Below, one piece after another: positions 15,699 to 23,603 of a DNA stretch of 64,000 nt (positions are counted from its first letter, which is position 1; each line of letters begins with the position of its first letter). Under the pieces are notes generated by a model that had not been told where the DNA came from, did no database searches, and worked only from the letters and a program-made list of their open reading frames with translations. Position numbers and translations under genes: made by a program. The DNA comes from Rhizorhabdus phycosphaerae (GTDB taxonomy: Bacteria > Pseudomonadota > Alphaproteobacteria > Sphingomonadales > Sphingomonadaceae): the NCBI RefSeq assembly GCF_011044255.1, contig NZ_CP049107.1, positions 372,001-436,000 of the forward strand, in the 5' to 3' direction.

Positions 15699-16943
15699 AT
15701 GACGTCATCTACCCGGGCGAGGATCCTTGCACTCTCTCTCACCGCGCTGGCCCTTTCGGTTAGCGTGAACCCGGCGCTTGTGCTGGCCCAAAGCGAGGAT
15801 GCCGAAGCGGTCTATCGAGCCCGGCTGGCGGTCTTCCTAAAGGACCCGGGCAACCTGCCCTATGAGCCGACCGAGCCGCTCGCAGGCGCTCCCGCTTGGA
15901 AGCCGCTTCCCGCCACGTCGGTCGCGAAGAGCGGAATCTCGGTCGAAAGCCTGGAAAAGGCCCGCGCCTATGCGGCAATGATGAACAGCAGCGCCTTCAT
16001 GGTGTGGCGCGACGGCCGGCTCGTCACCCAATGGTATGCGCCCGGCGTCACCGAACGCACGCCGATCACCTCCAAATCCCTGTCCAAGCCGTTGACCGCG
16101 ATCGCCATCGGCCGTGCCCTGGCGCTGGGCAAGATCCGCTCGATCGATCAGTCGATCGCCGACTTCATCCCGCGCGCCAAGGGCACGCCGAAGGAGAAGA
16201 TCACGATCCGCTATCTTCTCGATATGCGCTCCGGGATGCTGGACCAGGGCTTCAGCGCTGAGCCCGACCACCCCTATAATCGAGTCCTGCTCCACCCCGA
16301 TTTCGGAGACAGGATCATCGACAGCTACCCGATGCCGCACGAGCCGGGGAAGCATTATTCCTATGCAAACGCCCCGAGCGACACGATCGCCATGGTGATC
16401 GAGGGCGCGACGGGGATGCGCTATGGCGACTGGGTCAGCCGCGAAGTGCTCTTGCCGCTGGGCGCTCCGGGCGGGACGATGTGGGTCGGAAAGCCGGGCG
16501 GTCTCGCCCACGCCGGCTGCTGCGCGACCATGCCGGCCGACACCTATCTCCGCTTTGCCATTCTTCTGCTGCAGAATGGCGTCTGGCAGGGCAAGCGGCT
16601 GCTGCCCGACGGCTATGTCGCGGAAATGCGGAAGGGAACCGAGGCCAATCCTAATTTCGGCCTCGGTATATGGCTGGGCGAGCCCTATCGCCAGCGCCGC
16701 CCCTTCGGCGCTCCGGGAATGCTCGGTCCGCATGTTCTGCACAGCGAACCCTTTCTGGATCCCGAGCTGTTCATGTTCGACGGCAATTCGAACCAGCAGG
16801 TGGCGATCAGCCCGAAGTACCGGCTGATCGTCCTGCGCGTCGGCGCCACACCGCCGGCGCCGAAGGACGGCAGGCCCGAATGGGACAATGCCTTCCTGCC
16901 GAACACCCTGATCCGGGGACTCACCTCGCGCGGCGGTGACTGA
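15699..16943 (+). CDS. Exported serine hydrolase, beta-lactamase class C / esterase family
   Basis: A 414-residue protein with a signal peptide (RARILALSLTALALS...LVLA, cut before QSEDA). The serine beta-lactamase-like fold is shown by the SxxK motif within TSKSLSKPL and the YAN motif in HYSYANAPS. The protein therefore belongs to the class C beta-lactamase / esterase EstB / 6-aminohexanoate-dimer hydrolase group and probably cleaves an ester or linear amide in the periplasm. The ATG at 15699 is chosen because the signal peptide starts there. Its last 23 bp overlap the convergent alpha/beta-hydrolase gene. Amide cleavage would fit the amidase-rich surroundings (inference). Confidence 0.9.
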   Translation: MTSSTRARILALSLTALALSVSVNPALVLAQSEDAEAVYRARLAVFLKDPGNLPYEPTEPLAGAPAWKPLPATSVAKSGISVESLEKARAYAAMMNSSAFMVWRDGRLVTQWYAPGVTERTPITSKSLSKPLTAIAIGRALALGKIRSIDQSIADFIPRAKGTPKEKITIRYLLDMRSGMLDQGFSAEPDHPYNRVLLHPDFGDRIIDSYPMPHEPGKHYSYANAPSDTIAMVIEGATGMRYGDWVSREVLLPLGAPGGTMWVGKPGGLAHAGCCATMPADTYLRFAILLLQNGVWQGKRLLPDGYVAEMRKGTEANPNFGLGIWLGEPYRQRRPFGAPGMLGPHVLHSEPFLDPELFMFDGNSNQQVAISPKYRLIVLRVGATPPAPKDGRPEWDNAFLPNTLIRGLTSRGGD

Positions 16944-17892
16944 CCTTCGCTATCCACCGGGACAGGTCTCCGCCGAAAAGGTCCGGATTCTCGATCATGG
17001 GAAAATGACCGAGGCCGGGATAGCGGATCAGATCGACCCTGGTGTTGCGGAAGCGGGCGACCGAAGCCTCCGGCCCCTGGCTGATGACGTCGTCGACCTC
17101 GCACCATTGCAACAGGACTGGCACCGTCACCGCCTCGGCAACGGCGCCGACATCGGTGGTGCGGAACAGCTGGGTGTTGGCGGCGATGTAGCGGGCCTGT
17201 CGTTCGAGCGCGCCGGGAAGCGAATTCATATCGTAGATGGAATCCACGAACGCGCGCGGCGGCTCGAAATCCGGCGGCGTCGTGTCCTTTATGACGAGCC
17301 GCCAGAATTCGTGCGGCCGCCAGCCCGGCGTGAACTGGTCGGTCGCCTTGAGCAGCGTGAGCAGTCGTGGGTCGACCTTGCGCGTCTGGCTCGGGCGTTC
17401 GAGCGGCAGGATCGACAGCGCGATCGCGGTGGCATGGCCCGGATAGGCGCGATTATATTCGAGCGCGACATTCGCACCGTTCGATGTCGCGACCAGCACG
17501 AAGCGTTCATGGCCGAGCGCCCGCAGCAACCCGTCCATCAGTTCGGCCGCGCGCGGGGTGGAATAAACGTCCTTGGGATCTGGGCCGGTCAGGCCGTAGG
17601 GTGACCAGTCGAACCGGACGACGCGATAGTTCTTCTTCAGCAGCGCGGCGACCGCGTCCCATTCATGCAGGTTCACGATCGAACCGTGCAGCAGAACTAC
17701 GACCGGATCGCCCTTCCGCCCCTCCTCGCGGACGTGGATCGGCACTCCGTCGACGGTTACGAAGCGCGACGGCGCCTGAGCCCAACGCGCTGTGACCGTG
17801 GCTCTGTCCGATGGGTTGAACTGTTCCGCCGACTGTGCGGGGCTCGCCAGTCCGAGCAGCGCACCGGCCGCAAGCGCAGCCTTACGCAGCAA
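16921..17892 (-). CDS. Exported alpha/beta-hydrolase (TTG start)
   Basis: A 323-residue alpha/beta-hydrolase with a signal peptide (LRKAALAAGALLGLASPAQSA). The oxyanion-hole loop is LLHGSIVN. The nucleophile elbow is VATSNGAN, that is AxSxG with Ser retained, and the acid/His pair fits CEVDD and GLGHFP. The start is TTG at 17892: GGAGG lies six bases upstream, and this choice gives the signal peptide. It overlaps the end of the LLM monooxygenase gene by 11 bp, so translation is probably coupled. Likely substrates are esters or lactones released by the flavoprotein encoded upstream (inference). The frame continues upstream to 18063, but that part lies inside the neighbour and is not coding. 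Confidence 0.87.
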   Translation of the reverse strand: MLRKAALAAGALLGLASPAQSAEQFNPSDRATVTARWAQAPSRFVTVDGVPIHVREEGRKGDPVVVLLHGSIVNLHEWDAVAALLKKNYRVVRFDWSPYGLTGPDPKDVYSTPRAAELMDGLLRALGHERFVLVATSNGANVALEYNRAYPGHATAIALSILPLERPSQTRKVDPRLLTLLKATDQFTPGWRPHEFWRLVIKDTTPPDFEPPRAFVDSIYDMNSLPGALERQARYIAANTQLFRTTDVGAVAEAVTVPVLLQWCEVDDVISQGPEASVARFRNTRVDLIRYPGLGHFPMIENPDLFGGDLSRWIAKVSHRRAR

Positions 17893-19117
17893 GGTCTGCC
17901 TCCAGCGGACCGAGGCCCAGCGTGTCGCGCAGCGTCTTGCCGGGATAGTTGCGGCGAAGCCTGCCCTTTTCCTGCAGGATCGGCACCACTTGATCCACGA
18001 ACAGCTCCAGCTCGCCGGGCATCCAGGCGGGTTGCATCGTGAAGCCGTCACAGGCACCCGCATCCACCCAGCGGATCATCATGTCGGCCATCTGTTCGGG
18101 CGAGCCCCTGAACACATTATGGCCGCGCGGCGTCCGTACATAGGCAGTCGCGAAGTCGCCCAGCGAAATCCCCTTCGATGCCGGCCCTGCCAGCACCTTG
18201 GCGATGTCCTCGCGCGGAGCGAGCGTGTTTTCCAGAATATGCTCGAGCGGTATCGGCGCGGAAGGATCCTGCCCGCTCAGATCGACCGTCAGCGATTCCG
18301 CCAGATATTCGATGCACAGATCGAGATCGGCAAGTTCGAGCAGCGCCGCGTCCTTGGCCAAGGCTTCCTCCTCGGTCGGCGCGAGGATGAAGGACAGACC
18401 CGGCATGATCCGCACCGCATCGGGGTTGCGTCCGACGGCGGCAATACGCTGACGCAGGTCGGTCCGAAAAGCGATGCCATCGTCGATCGTTGCGGCCGGG
18501 CAGAAGATAGCCTCGGCCGTGCGCGCAGCGAAATCGCGTCCGTCGCCCGACTGCCCGGCCTGGATGAAGACCGGCCGGCCCTGCGGGATCGGCACCTCGG
18601 CCTGTTGCCAGAGGCGGGTCGCTTCCGCCACCGTGCTCACCGCATTGGCGTAGCGTGCTGATTTCTCCGGCATCTGCTCCTCGCCGAAATTGCCAGCCGT
18701 CGTGGCATAGGCCGAGGTCACGATGTTCCACCCTGCCCGTCCGCCCGTTATACGGTCCATCGTCGCGAGGCGCTCGGCGAGCATCTGCGGCGAGTTATAG
18801 GTGGTCGAGATCGTCGCGACGAGACCGACATGCTCGGTCACCGCCGCCATCGCCACCAGCAGCGTGACCGGATCGAGCGTCGGCATCGCCAGCCGTTCCG
18901 ACGTGCGTCCACCCGCCCCGCGCGAGTGGAGCTGATCCCCGAACACGATCGCATCGAAGCGGCCCCGCTCGGCCAGCCGACCGACGCGGCGATAATAGTC
19001 CATCGTGAAGACCTCGGCCGGCGTCGCCTGCGGATGCCGCCATCCGCTCGGATAATGGCCGATGCCCTGCAGAAAGGCCCAGAGATGGATCTGCGGCGCG
19101 GACTGGTCGGTCATCAT
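17882..19117 (-). CDS. LLM-class flavin-dependent monooxygenase (NtaA/SnaA/DszA family)
   Basis: A 411-residue FMNH2-dependent monooxygenase of the bacterial-luciferase-like superfamily. Diagnostic parts are GDQLHSRG, the GGRAGWNIVTS motif (hallmark of the NtaA/SnaA/DszA branch), VFIQAGQSGDGRDFAA, and the C-terminal RRNYPGKTLRDTLGL tail. These enzymes use reduced FMN from a separate reductase to oxidise amino-polycarboxylates, sulfur heterocycles or similar compounds. No flavin reductase is encoded nearby. It overlaps the preceding short LLM gene (ATGA) and the following hydrolase gene, forming a four-gene operon with the M24-fold protein. Confidence 0.93.
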   Translation of the reverse strand: MMTDQSAPQIHLWAFLQGIGHYPSGWRHPQATPAEVFTMDYYRRVGRLAERGRFDAIVFGDQLHSRGAGGRTSERLAMPTLDPVTLLVAMAAVTEHVGLVATISTTYNSPQMLAERLATMDRITGGRAGWNIVTSAYATTAGNFGEEQMPEKSARYANAVSTVAEATRLWQQAEVPIPQGRPVFIQAGQSGDGRDFAARTAEAIFCPAATIDDGIAFRTDLRQRIAAVGRNPDAVRIMPGLSFILAPTEEEALAKDAALLELADLDLCIEYLAESLTVDLSGQDPSAPIPLEHILENTLAPREDIAKVLAGPASKGISLGDFATAYVRTPRGHNVFRGSPEQMADMMIRWVDAGACDGFTMQPAWMPGELELFVDQVVPILQEKGRLRRNYPGKTLRDTLGLGPLEADLAA

Positions 19118-19914
19118 GCAAACTCCTCAAGCGCTAGGCCGAGCCGCTGGCGCAGGGTCTTGCCCTCTCGCGCATCGACCAAAGGGCCGAAGCGTTCTGC
19201 TATCAGCGCGATGTCGGCCATCGCATCGTTCAATTCGAAATGGGCACCATCGATCTCGCCCCGGAAGAACCGCTCGGCGGTGGCGCCCGGGTCGCTGTCT
19301 ACGCTCGTCTTGAGCAGCCGGCGCCGTGCGGGGAGCACCTGTCCTTCGGAGACCAGCGCGATGTCGGCATCCGCCGCGCCCACGGGATCGGCGCCATCGA
19401 TGACCAGCAATATGTGCCCCTGCGGCGGACGCATCGCGTTGACCGGCCCGGCCACCTTGAAGAACGGCCCTTCATGGTTGGTGGATCGCACCCTGGACGC
19501 GTCGAGATAGCGGCCCGAGGCCTTGTCGATGATCAGCGTATCGGGATCCCAGCCATCCCACAGGCCGCGTACGGCCGCGACCATGTCCTCCGCCATGCCG
19601 TCGGGCGAATCGCCGGAAAGCGGCAGCCATCCACTCCGGCCGTCCGACAGGAAATCGACCGCCGACAAGGCGCGCGCCACGTGGAAGGGATGCGAGGTAG
19701 CGGCAGGAACGGCTGCTACAATGCCGATCCGGCTTGTCGCGGCGGCGGCCCAGCCGAGGATCACCTGCGCATCGAACGGCCGGGCGTCGGGACGACCCAT
19801 GACGAACAGGTCGATCCCCGCCTGCTCGGCGGCGGACAGGACGCTGCGCGCCCAGAGAGGATCGTTCAGGCGCGGATCGCCTGTCGATACCGAAAGAAGG
19901 AAAGCTCTGCTCAT
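19114..19914 (-). CDS. Second, shorter LLM-class flavoprotein
   Basis: A 266-residue member of the luciferase-like superfamily, much shorter than the neighbouring 411-residue enzyme. It keeps SRIGIVAAVPAATSHPFHVA, LSDGRSGWLPLS and a C-terminal GKTLRQRLGL tail that matches the end of its neighbour, but the GWNIVTS segment is degenerate and the central region is reduced. It could be a partner subunit (as LuxB is to LuxA), a flavin-binding accessory, or a separate oxidoreductase. Both ends overlap neighbours by 4 nt (ATGA), so co-translation with the M24 and LLM genes is likely. ATG 19914 is chosen for this coupling. Confidence 0.8.
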   Translation of the reverse strand: MSRAFLLSVSTGDPRLNDPLWARSVLSAAEQAGIDLFVMGRPDARPFDAQVILGWAAAATSRIGIVAAVPAATSHPFHVARALSAVDFLSDGRSGWLPLSGDSPDGMAEDMVAAVRGLWDGWDPDTLIIDKASGRYLDASRVRSTNHEGPFFKVAGPVNAMRPPQGHILLVIDGADPVGAADADIALVSEGQVLPARRRLLKTSVDSDPGATAERFFRGEIDGAHFELNDAMADIALIAERFGPLVDAREGKTLRQRLGLALEEFA

Positions 19915-21218
19915 AGAATGATCACCGGATCGTGGAGGGGGTGAATGGGCTCGCAGCCCGTGTCGGTAATGAGGACGAGATCCTCGCAATGCGCCGATCC
20001 GCCGATCCCGATGTCCATGACCGGGCAGTCGACCGACAGGATCATGCCGGCCTCGAGCATGATGTCCGGCTTGCGCCAGAAGCCGCCATGGTCCTCGCCA
20101 GGTTCATCGGTATGGGCGAGCCCGACGCTGTGCGGGCCGAAGCCGATGATCGTGTCGTAGCCGGCCTTGCGGACGGCATTGGCCCCGATTGTGCAAATCT
20201 CTGAATAGCGCAGGCCGGGACGCAGCCGCTCGCGCACGGCCTGCCAGCCGAAGGCGGCAGCCTCGGCGGCGCGGGCTGCCGAACGAGGCGGCTCGCCGAC
20301 GAACACGGTCCGCGCGAAATCGCCATGATAGTTGAGGAAGTGGCTGACGCCGTCGAGCATCAGCGTCTGCCCCTCGACGATACGTCCGAGCGAATGATCG
20401 GCCGAGACGCGGTCGACATTCAGGAAGACCGCGCTGTTACCGCGCTGAGCGGTTTCGACGCGGAACAGGTCCTGCAGTTCGCGATGGGTCGCTCCTGCAC
20501 GGATCGCCCGCCCGGTGGAATCGAGTGCCGCGACGTTCGCCGCTGCCGCGCGCGCCATCAGTCGTCGCTCCAGATCGGACTTGATGAGCCGGATTTCGCA
20601 CAGCGCGTTGAGTGCCGGGACGATGCGGCCCGGATGGTCGTGACGCAGGCAGACCTCCGCGATCACCGGTTCGTCATAGCCGATCCGGCCCGCCCAGAGC
20701 CCAAGGTCGCGCATCGCGGCGACCAGCGCCGCGCCACTGTCGGCCATGGCAGCGCGCTCTTCCTCGGCCTGGGCGCCGACATCCATGCGATGCTGTTCGA
20801 TCGGCGATAGCGGAACGGCGCCGCGATCGTTGAACAGCGGCATCGTCGCTCCGGCACGTCGACCGTCCGCTGGAGCGTCGTCGCCCAGCGCGTCGTACAG
20901 CCAGACCCCGACATCGCTGCGGCTGCGGCCATCGGCCCAACTATATTGATGCAGGAAGCGACTGATGACGAGGCCCCAGCGGTCCGGCCGTGCCCGCGCG
21001 ATCAGCGCGAAAGTCCCCGCTGGCTGCCCCGCCCTGGTCCGGGCGATCTGGGGCCAGTGGCCCAGCGCATGAAACACATTGACTGGCTGGCCGAGGACGA
21101 GCCCGTCCAGGCCATGTCGGTCCATTACCGCCATAGCACGTTCGACGTTGATTGGTCCGCGCTGGCCGAGTTCGGCCAGCAGCAGCGCATCTTCATCGGA
21201 ATTTAGGTTCGCAATCAC
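19911..21218 (-). CDS. M24-family (creatinase / Xaa-Pro peptidase fold) hydrolase
   Basis: A 435-residue pita-bread-fold protein with the N-terminal creatinase-like domain and the C-terminal M24 domain. Candidate metal ligands are Asp289 (MLDG), Asp300 (GDFARTVF), His363 or His369 (GPHSVGLAHTDEP), Asp397 (LSVDCP, where peptidases have Glu) and Glu412 (HCEDLVLI). The Glu-to-Asp change and the operon setting argue for a catabolic C-N hydrolase, such as a creatinase-like or dipeptide-cleaving enzyme, over a housekeeping peptidase, though this is inference. It is the first gene of the operon that includes the two LLM flavoproteins and the exported alpha/beta-hydrolase. Confidence 0.85.
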   Translation of the reverse strand: MIANLNSDEDALLLAELGQRGPINVERAMAVMDRHGLDGLVLGQPVNVFHALGHWPQIARTRAGQPAGTFALIARARPDRWGLVISRFLHQYSWADGRSRSDVGVWLYDALGDDAPADGRRAGATMPLFNDRGAVPLSPIEQHRMDVGAQAEEERAAMADSGAALVAAMRDLGLWAGRIGYDEPVIAEVCLRHDHPGRIVPALNALCEIRLIKSDLERRLMARAAAANVAALDSTGRAIRAGATHRELQDLFRVETAQRGNSAVFLNVDRVSADHSLGRIVEGQTLMLDGVSHFLNYHGDFARTVFVGEPPRSAARAAEAAAFGWQAVRERLRPGLRYSEICTIGANAVRKAGYDTIIGFGPHSVGLAHTDEPGEDHGGFWRKPDIMLEAGMILSVDCPVMDIGIGGSAHCEDLVLITDTGCEPIHPLHDPVIIL

Positions 21219-21256
21219 CGGCCTAGTCTGCGGCCTGTTCCCTCGCCGGACTCCGA

Positions 21257-21298
21257 AAGCTTCGCTCTATCCGCCAGTTGGACAGGCGGATGAAGCTT
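21257..21298. promoter_or_regulatory. Nested inverted repeat in a divergent promoter region
   Basis: Outer arms AAGCTTC (21257-21263) and GAAGCTT (21292-21298) enclose inner arms ATCCGCC (21269-21275) and GGCGGAT (21285-21291). It lies between the divergent M24 operon and the alpha/beta-hydrolase/transporter pair, so it is a likely operator. It shares the ATCCGCC half-site with other gaps in this window. Confidence 0.55.
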
Positions 21299-21333
21299 GG
21301 CCGGCCGACCTGGGCATGGATTAGCCTCCTTGC

Positions 21334-22239
21334 ATGGATGATAGCTCTCTGCCGTCGGGCCCCGCCCCCACCCCCGTTCCTTCGCACGCTCCGGAGGGCA
21401 TCGAGCGGGCCTTCATCAGGCTCGAGGAAGGGCAGATCCACCTGCGCCGCCTCGCTGCCGTCGATCCTTCCGCTTCCCCGCTGCTGTTGCTCCACGCCTC
21501 CCCGGCATCTTCGTGGTTCATGCAGAACCTCATGCTGGCCCTGCGCACGGCGGGTGTTCGTGGCGAGATCCTGGCACCGGACACGCCGGGCAACGGCGAT
21601 TCCTGCGCTCCTGCGCCGGACGAACCCGACATCGGCTATTTTGCAGACGCCATGCGCCGGCTTCTCGATGCTCAGGGCATTGCGACGGTAGACGTGTACG
21701 GCACCCACACCGGCGCGCGCATCGCCTGCGAGATGGCGGCGGCCTTCCCGGAGCGCATCCGGCGGGTGGTCCTGGACGGCATCACCGAATATCCCGACGA
21801 GCTGCGCGAAGCCGTGATCGCCAATTATGCGCCGGTGGTAGAGCCGGACGCCTATGGCCGGCACCTGATCTGGGCGTTCAATTTCTGCCGCGACCAGGCG
21901 CTCTTCTTTCCGCATTTCATGCAGCAGCCGCAGAACCGCCTCGCCGTTCCCATCCCGCCGCCGGAGATCCTCCACCGGATCACGCTTGACGTGCTGAAGT
22001 CCCTCGACACCTATTCGAAGCCCTACATCGCCGCCTTTCGATACAAGGCGTTCGAACGGATGGGGCGGATCGGCGCGCCGACCTTGCTCCTCAAGCCCGA
22101 CAGCGAACTTGAAATCCTCAACCGTTCGGTCGAGCGCGCGCTCGAAATCCTTGGGGATGGCCGGGCGGTCTCCCTTGCAGCCGGCGATGCCGCCAAGGCG
22201 GCGGCTATGGCACACTTCCTTACCGGCGGAGACGCATGA
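21334..22239 (+). CDS. Alpha/beta-hydrolase-fold protein with His at the nucleophile position
   Basis: A 301-residue alpha/beta-hydrolase-fold protein. The strand-loop LLLLHASPASS (oxyanion region) and DTPGNGDS are typical of the family. The nucleophile elbow reads YGTHTGAR, so the usual GxSxG serine is His125, and no convincing C-terminal catalytic His is visible. Two other proteins in this window (38026-39741 and 43421-44263) share the HTG or HTS elbow, which defines a paralogous set. The function may be lyase, decarboxylase or cofactor-free oxygenase-like rather than ester hydrolysis, and is unknown. Its stop overlaps the start of the GPH transporter by 4 nt, so the two are coupled. Confidence 0.85.
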   Translation: MDDSSLPSGPAPTPVPSHAPEGIERAFIRLEEGQIHLRRLAAVDPSASPLLLLHASPASSWFMQNLMLALRTAGVRGEILAPDTPGNGDSCAPAPDEPDIGYFADAMRRLLDAQGIATVDVYGTHTGARIACEMAAAFPERIRRVVLDGITEYPDELREAVIANYAPVVEPDAYGRHLIWAFNFCRDQALFFPHFMQQPQNRLAVPIPPPEILHRITLDVLKSLDTYSKPYIAAFRYKAFERMGRIGAPTLLLKPDSELEILNRSVERALEILGDGRAVSLAAGDAAKAAAMAHFLTGGDA

Positions 22240-23603
22240 TGAACGCCACCCGCGACAAGCTCCCGCTGTCGATCTGCCTTGGCTTCGGCGTCGGCACGGT
22301 CGGCGTATCGATCATGCTCAACGCCGTCACCGCTTATTATCCGGCCTTCATGTCCACCGTGCTCGGGCAATCGCCGGAAATCGCCGGCTTCCTGCTGATG
22401 GTGTCGAAGCTGGCCGATGCGGTAATCGACGTGACGGTCGGCTCGATGAGCGATCGGACGCGCTCGCGTTGGGGGCGCCGCAAGCCTTTCCTGCTCGCGG
22501 GCGCGCTGCTGTCCACGGCATCCTTCCTGATGCTGTTCGCGCCGCCGGTCACCGGTCAGGGGCCGTTGATCGCCTGGATGATCGCCGCGCTGCTGCTCTA
22601 TTCCACAGCCTATTCGCTCTTCAATGTGCCCTATATGGCGATGCCGGCGGAACTCACCAACGGCTTCCATGATCGCACGCGTCTGCTGTCCTTCCGCACG
22701 GTGTTCGTCTCGATCGGCCAGTTGCTGGCGATGGCGGGAACCGCAAGCCTGATCCAGAGCGGCGGCGGCGGCGCCGACGGATATTTCACCATGGGGCTCG
22801 TCATGGCCCTGATCATCGGTGGTGCGATGACGGCCACGGCGCTGGCCGTGCCGGTCCAGCATGGCGAGGGTGTCGCGACCGGCCGCCATCTGCCCGGACT
22901 GGCCGACCTCCGCTCGATCGCGCGCAACCGCCCCTTCATGCTGCTGCTGGGCGCCAAGGTCTTCCAGTTCCTGTCCTTCGCGTCGATCGCCTCCACGGGG
23001 CTGCTGTTCATGCTCAACGTGCTCGGCGTCGGCTATGACGGGCAGATTGTGCTCGCGGTGACCCAGAATATCGTCGTCGCGCTGTCGATGCCGTTGTGGG
23101 TGCGCTGTGGCCGGCGCTGGGGGAAGCGCGCCACCTATCTTGCGGGTGTCCTGCTCTTCTGCGGAACCGCGCTCAGCTGGTTGCTGGCCGACCGGTCCAC
23201 CGACACGCTCGGCCTGGTGCTGCGCGGTATCACGAGCGGAGCCGGTTCAGGCGCGATCATCCTCATGTCGATTTCGATGTTGGGCGACACGCTGGCTTAT
23301 GATCGGATCGTCAGCGGCCAGGCCCGCGAAGGCTTGCTGTCGAGTACGATCGCGGTGATCGAGAAGGTCGCCTTCGCGCTGGGCGTGGCGATGCTCGGCA
23401 TGTTCCTGCGGCTGTTCCATTATGTGCCGACCACCGGCGGCGCGATCGTCGAACAGCCGGCCAGCGCCATGCTCGCCCTGCAGTTGGGCTATGCAGTCAT
23501 CCCCATGGCGATGTTCGCGATCAACGGCCTTTTCCTGTGGGCCTACGACCTCGACGAGCAGAAGCTCGAAGGGGTCAGGAGCGCGGCAGCCGATAACGGC
23601 TGA
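22236..23603 (+). CDS. GPH-family (MelB-like) MFS transporter
   Basis: A 455-residue polytopic membrane protein with about 12 hydrophobic segments. GSMSDRTRSRWGRRKPF between helices 2 and 3 is the signature of the glycoside-pentoside-hexuronide:cation symporter family, and FNVPYMAMPAELT is the next conserved loop. In sphingomonads many members sit beside catabolic genes and carry non-sugar substrates. It is translated together with the His-elbow alpha/beta-hydrolase. Its 3' end overlaps by 29 bp with a second, convergent GPH transporter of similar size. Confidence 0.92.
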   Translation: MMNATRDKLPLSICLGFGVGTVGVSIMLNAVTAYYPAFMSTVLGQSPEIAGFLLMVSKLADAVIDVTVGSMSDRTRSRWGRRKPFLLAGALLSTASFLMLFAPPVTGQGPLIAWMIAALLLYSTAYSLFNVPYMAMPAELTNGFHDRTRLLSFRTVFVSIGQLLAMAGTASLIQSGGGGADGYFTMGLVMALIIGGAMTATALAVPVQHGEGVATGRHLPGLADLRSIARNRPFMLLLGAKVFQFLSFASIASTGLLFMLNVLGVGYDGQIVLAVTQNIVVALSMPLWVRCGRRWGKRATYLAGVLLFCGTALSWLLADRSTDTLGLVLRGITSGAGSGAIILMSISMLGDTLAYDRIVSGQAREGLLSSTIAVIEKVAFALGVAMLGMFLRLFHYVPTTGGAIVEQPASAMLALQLGYAVIPMAMFAINGLFLWAYDLDEQKLEGVRSAAADNG

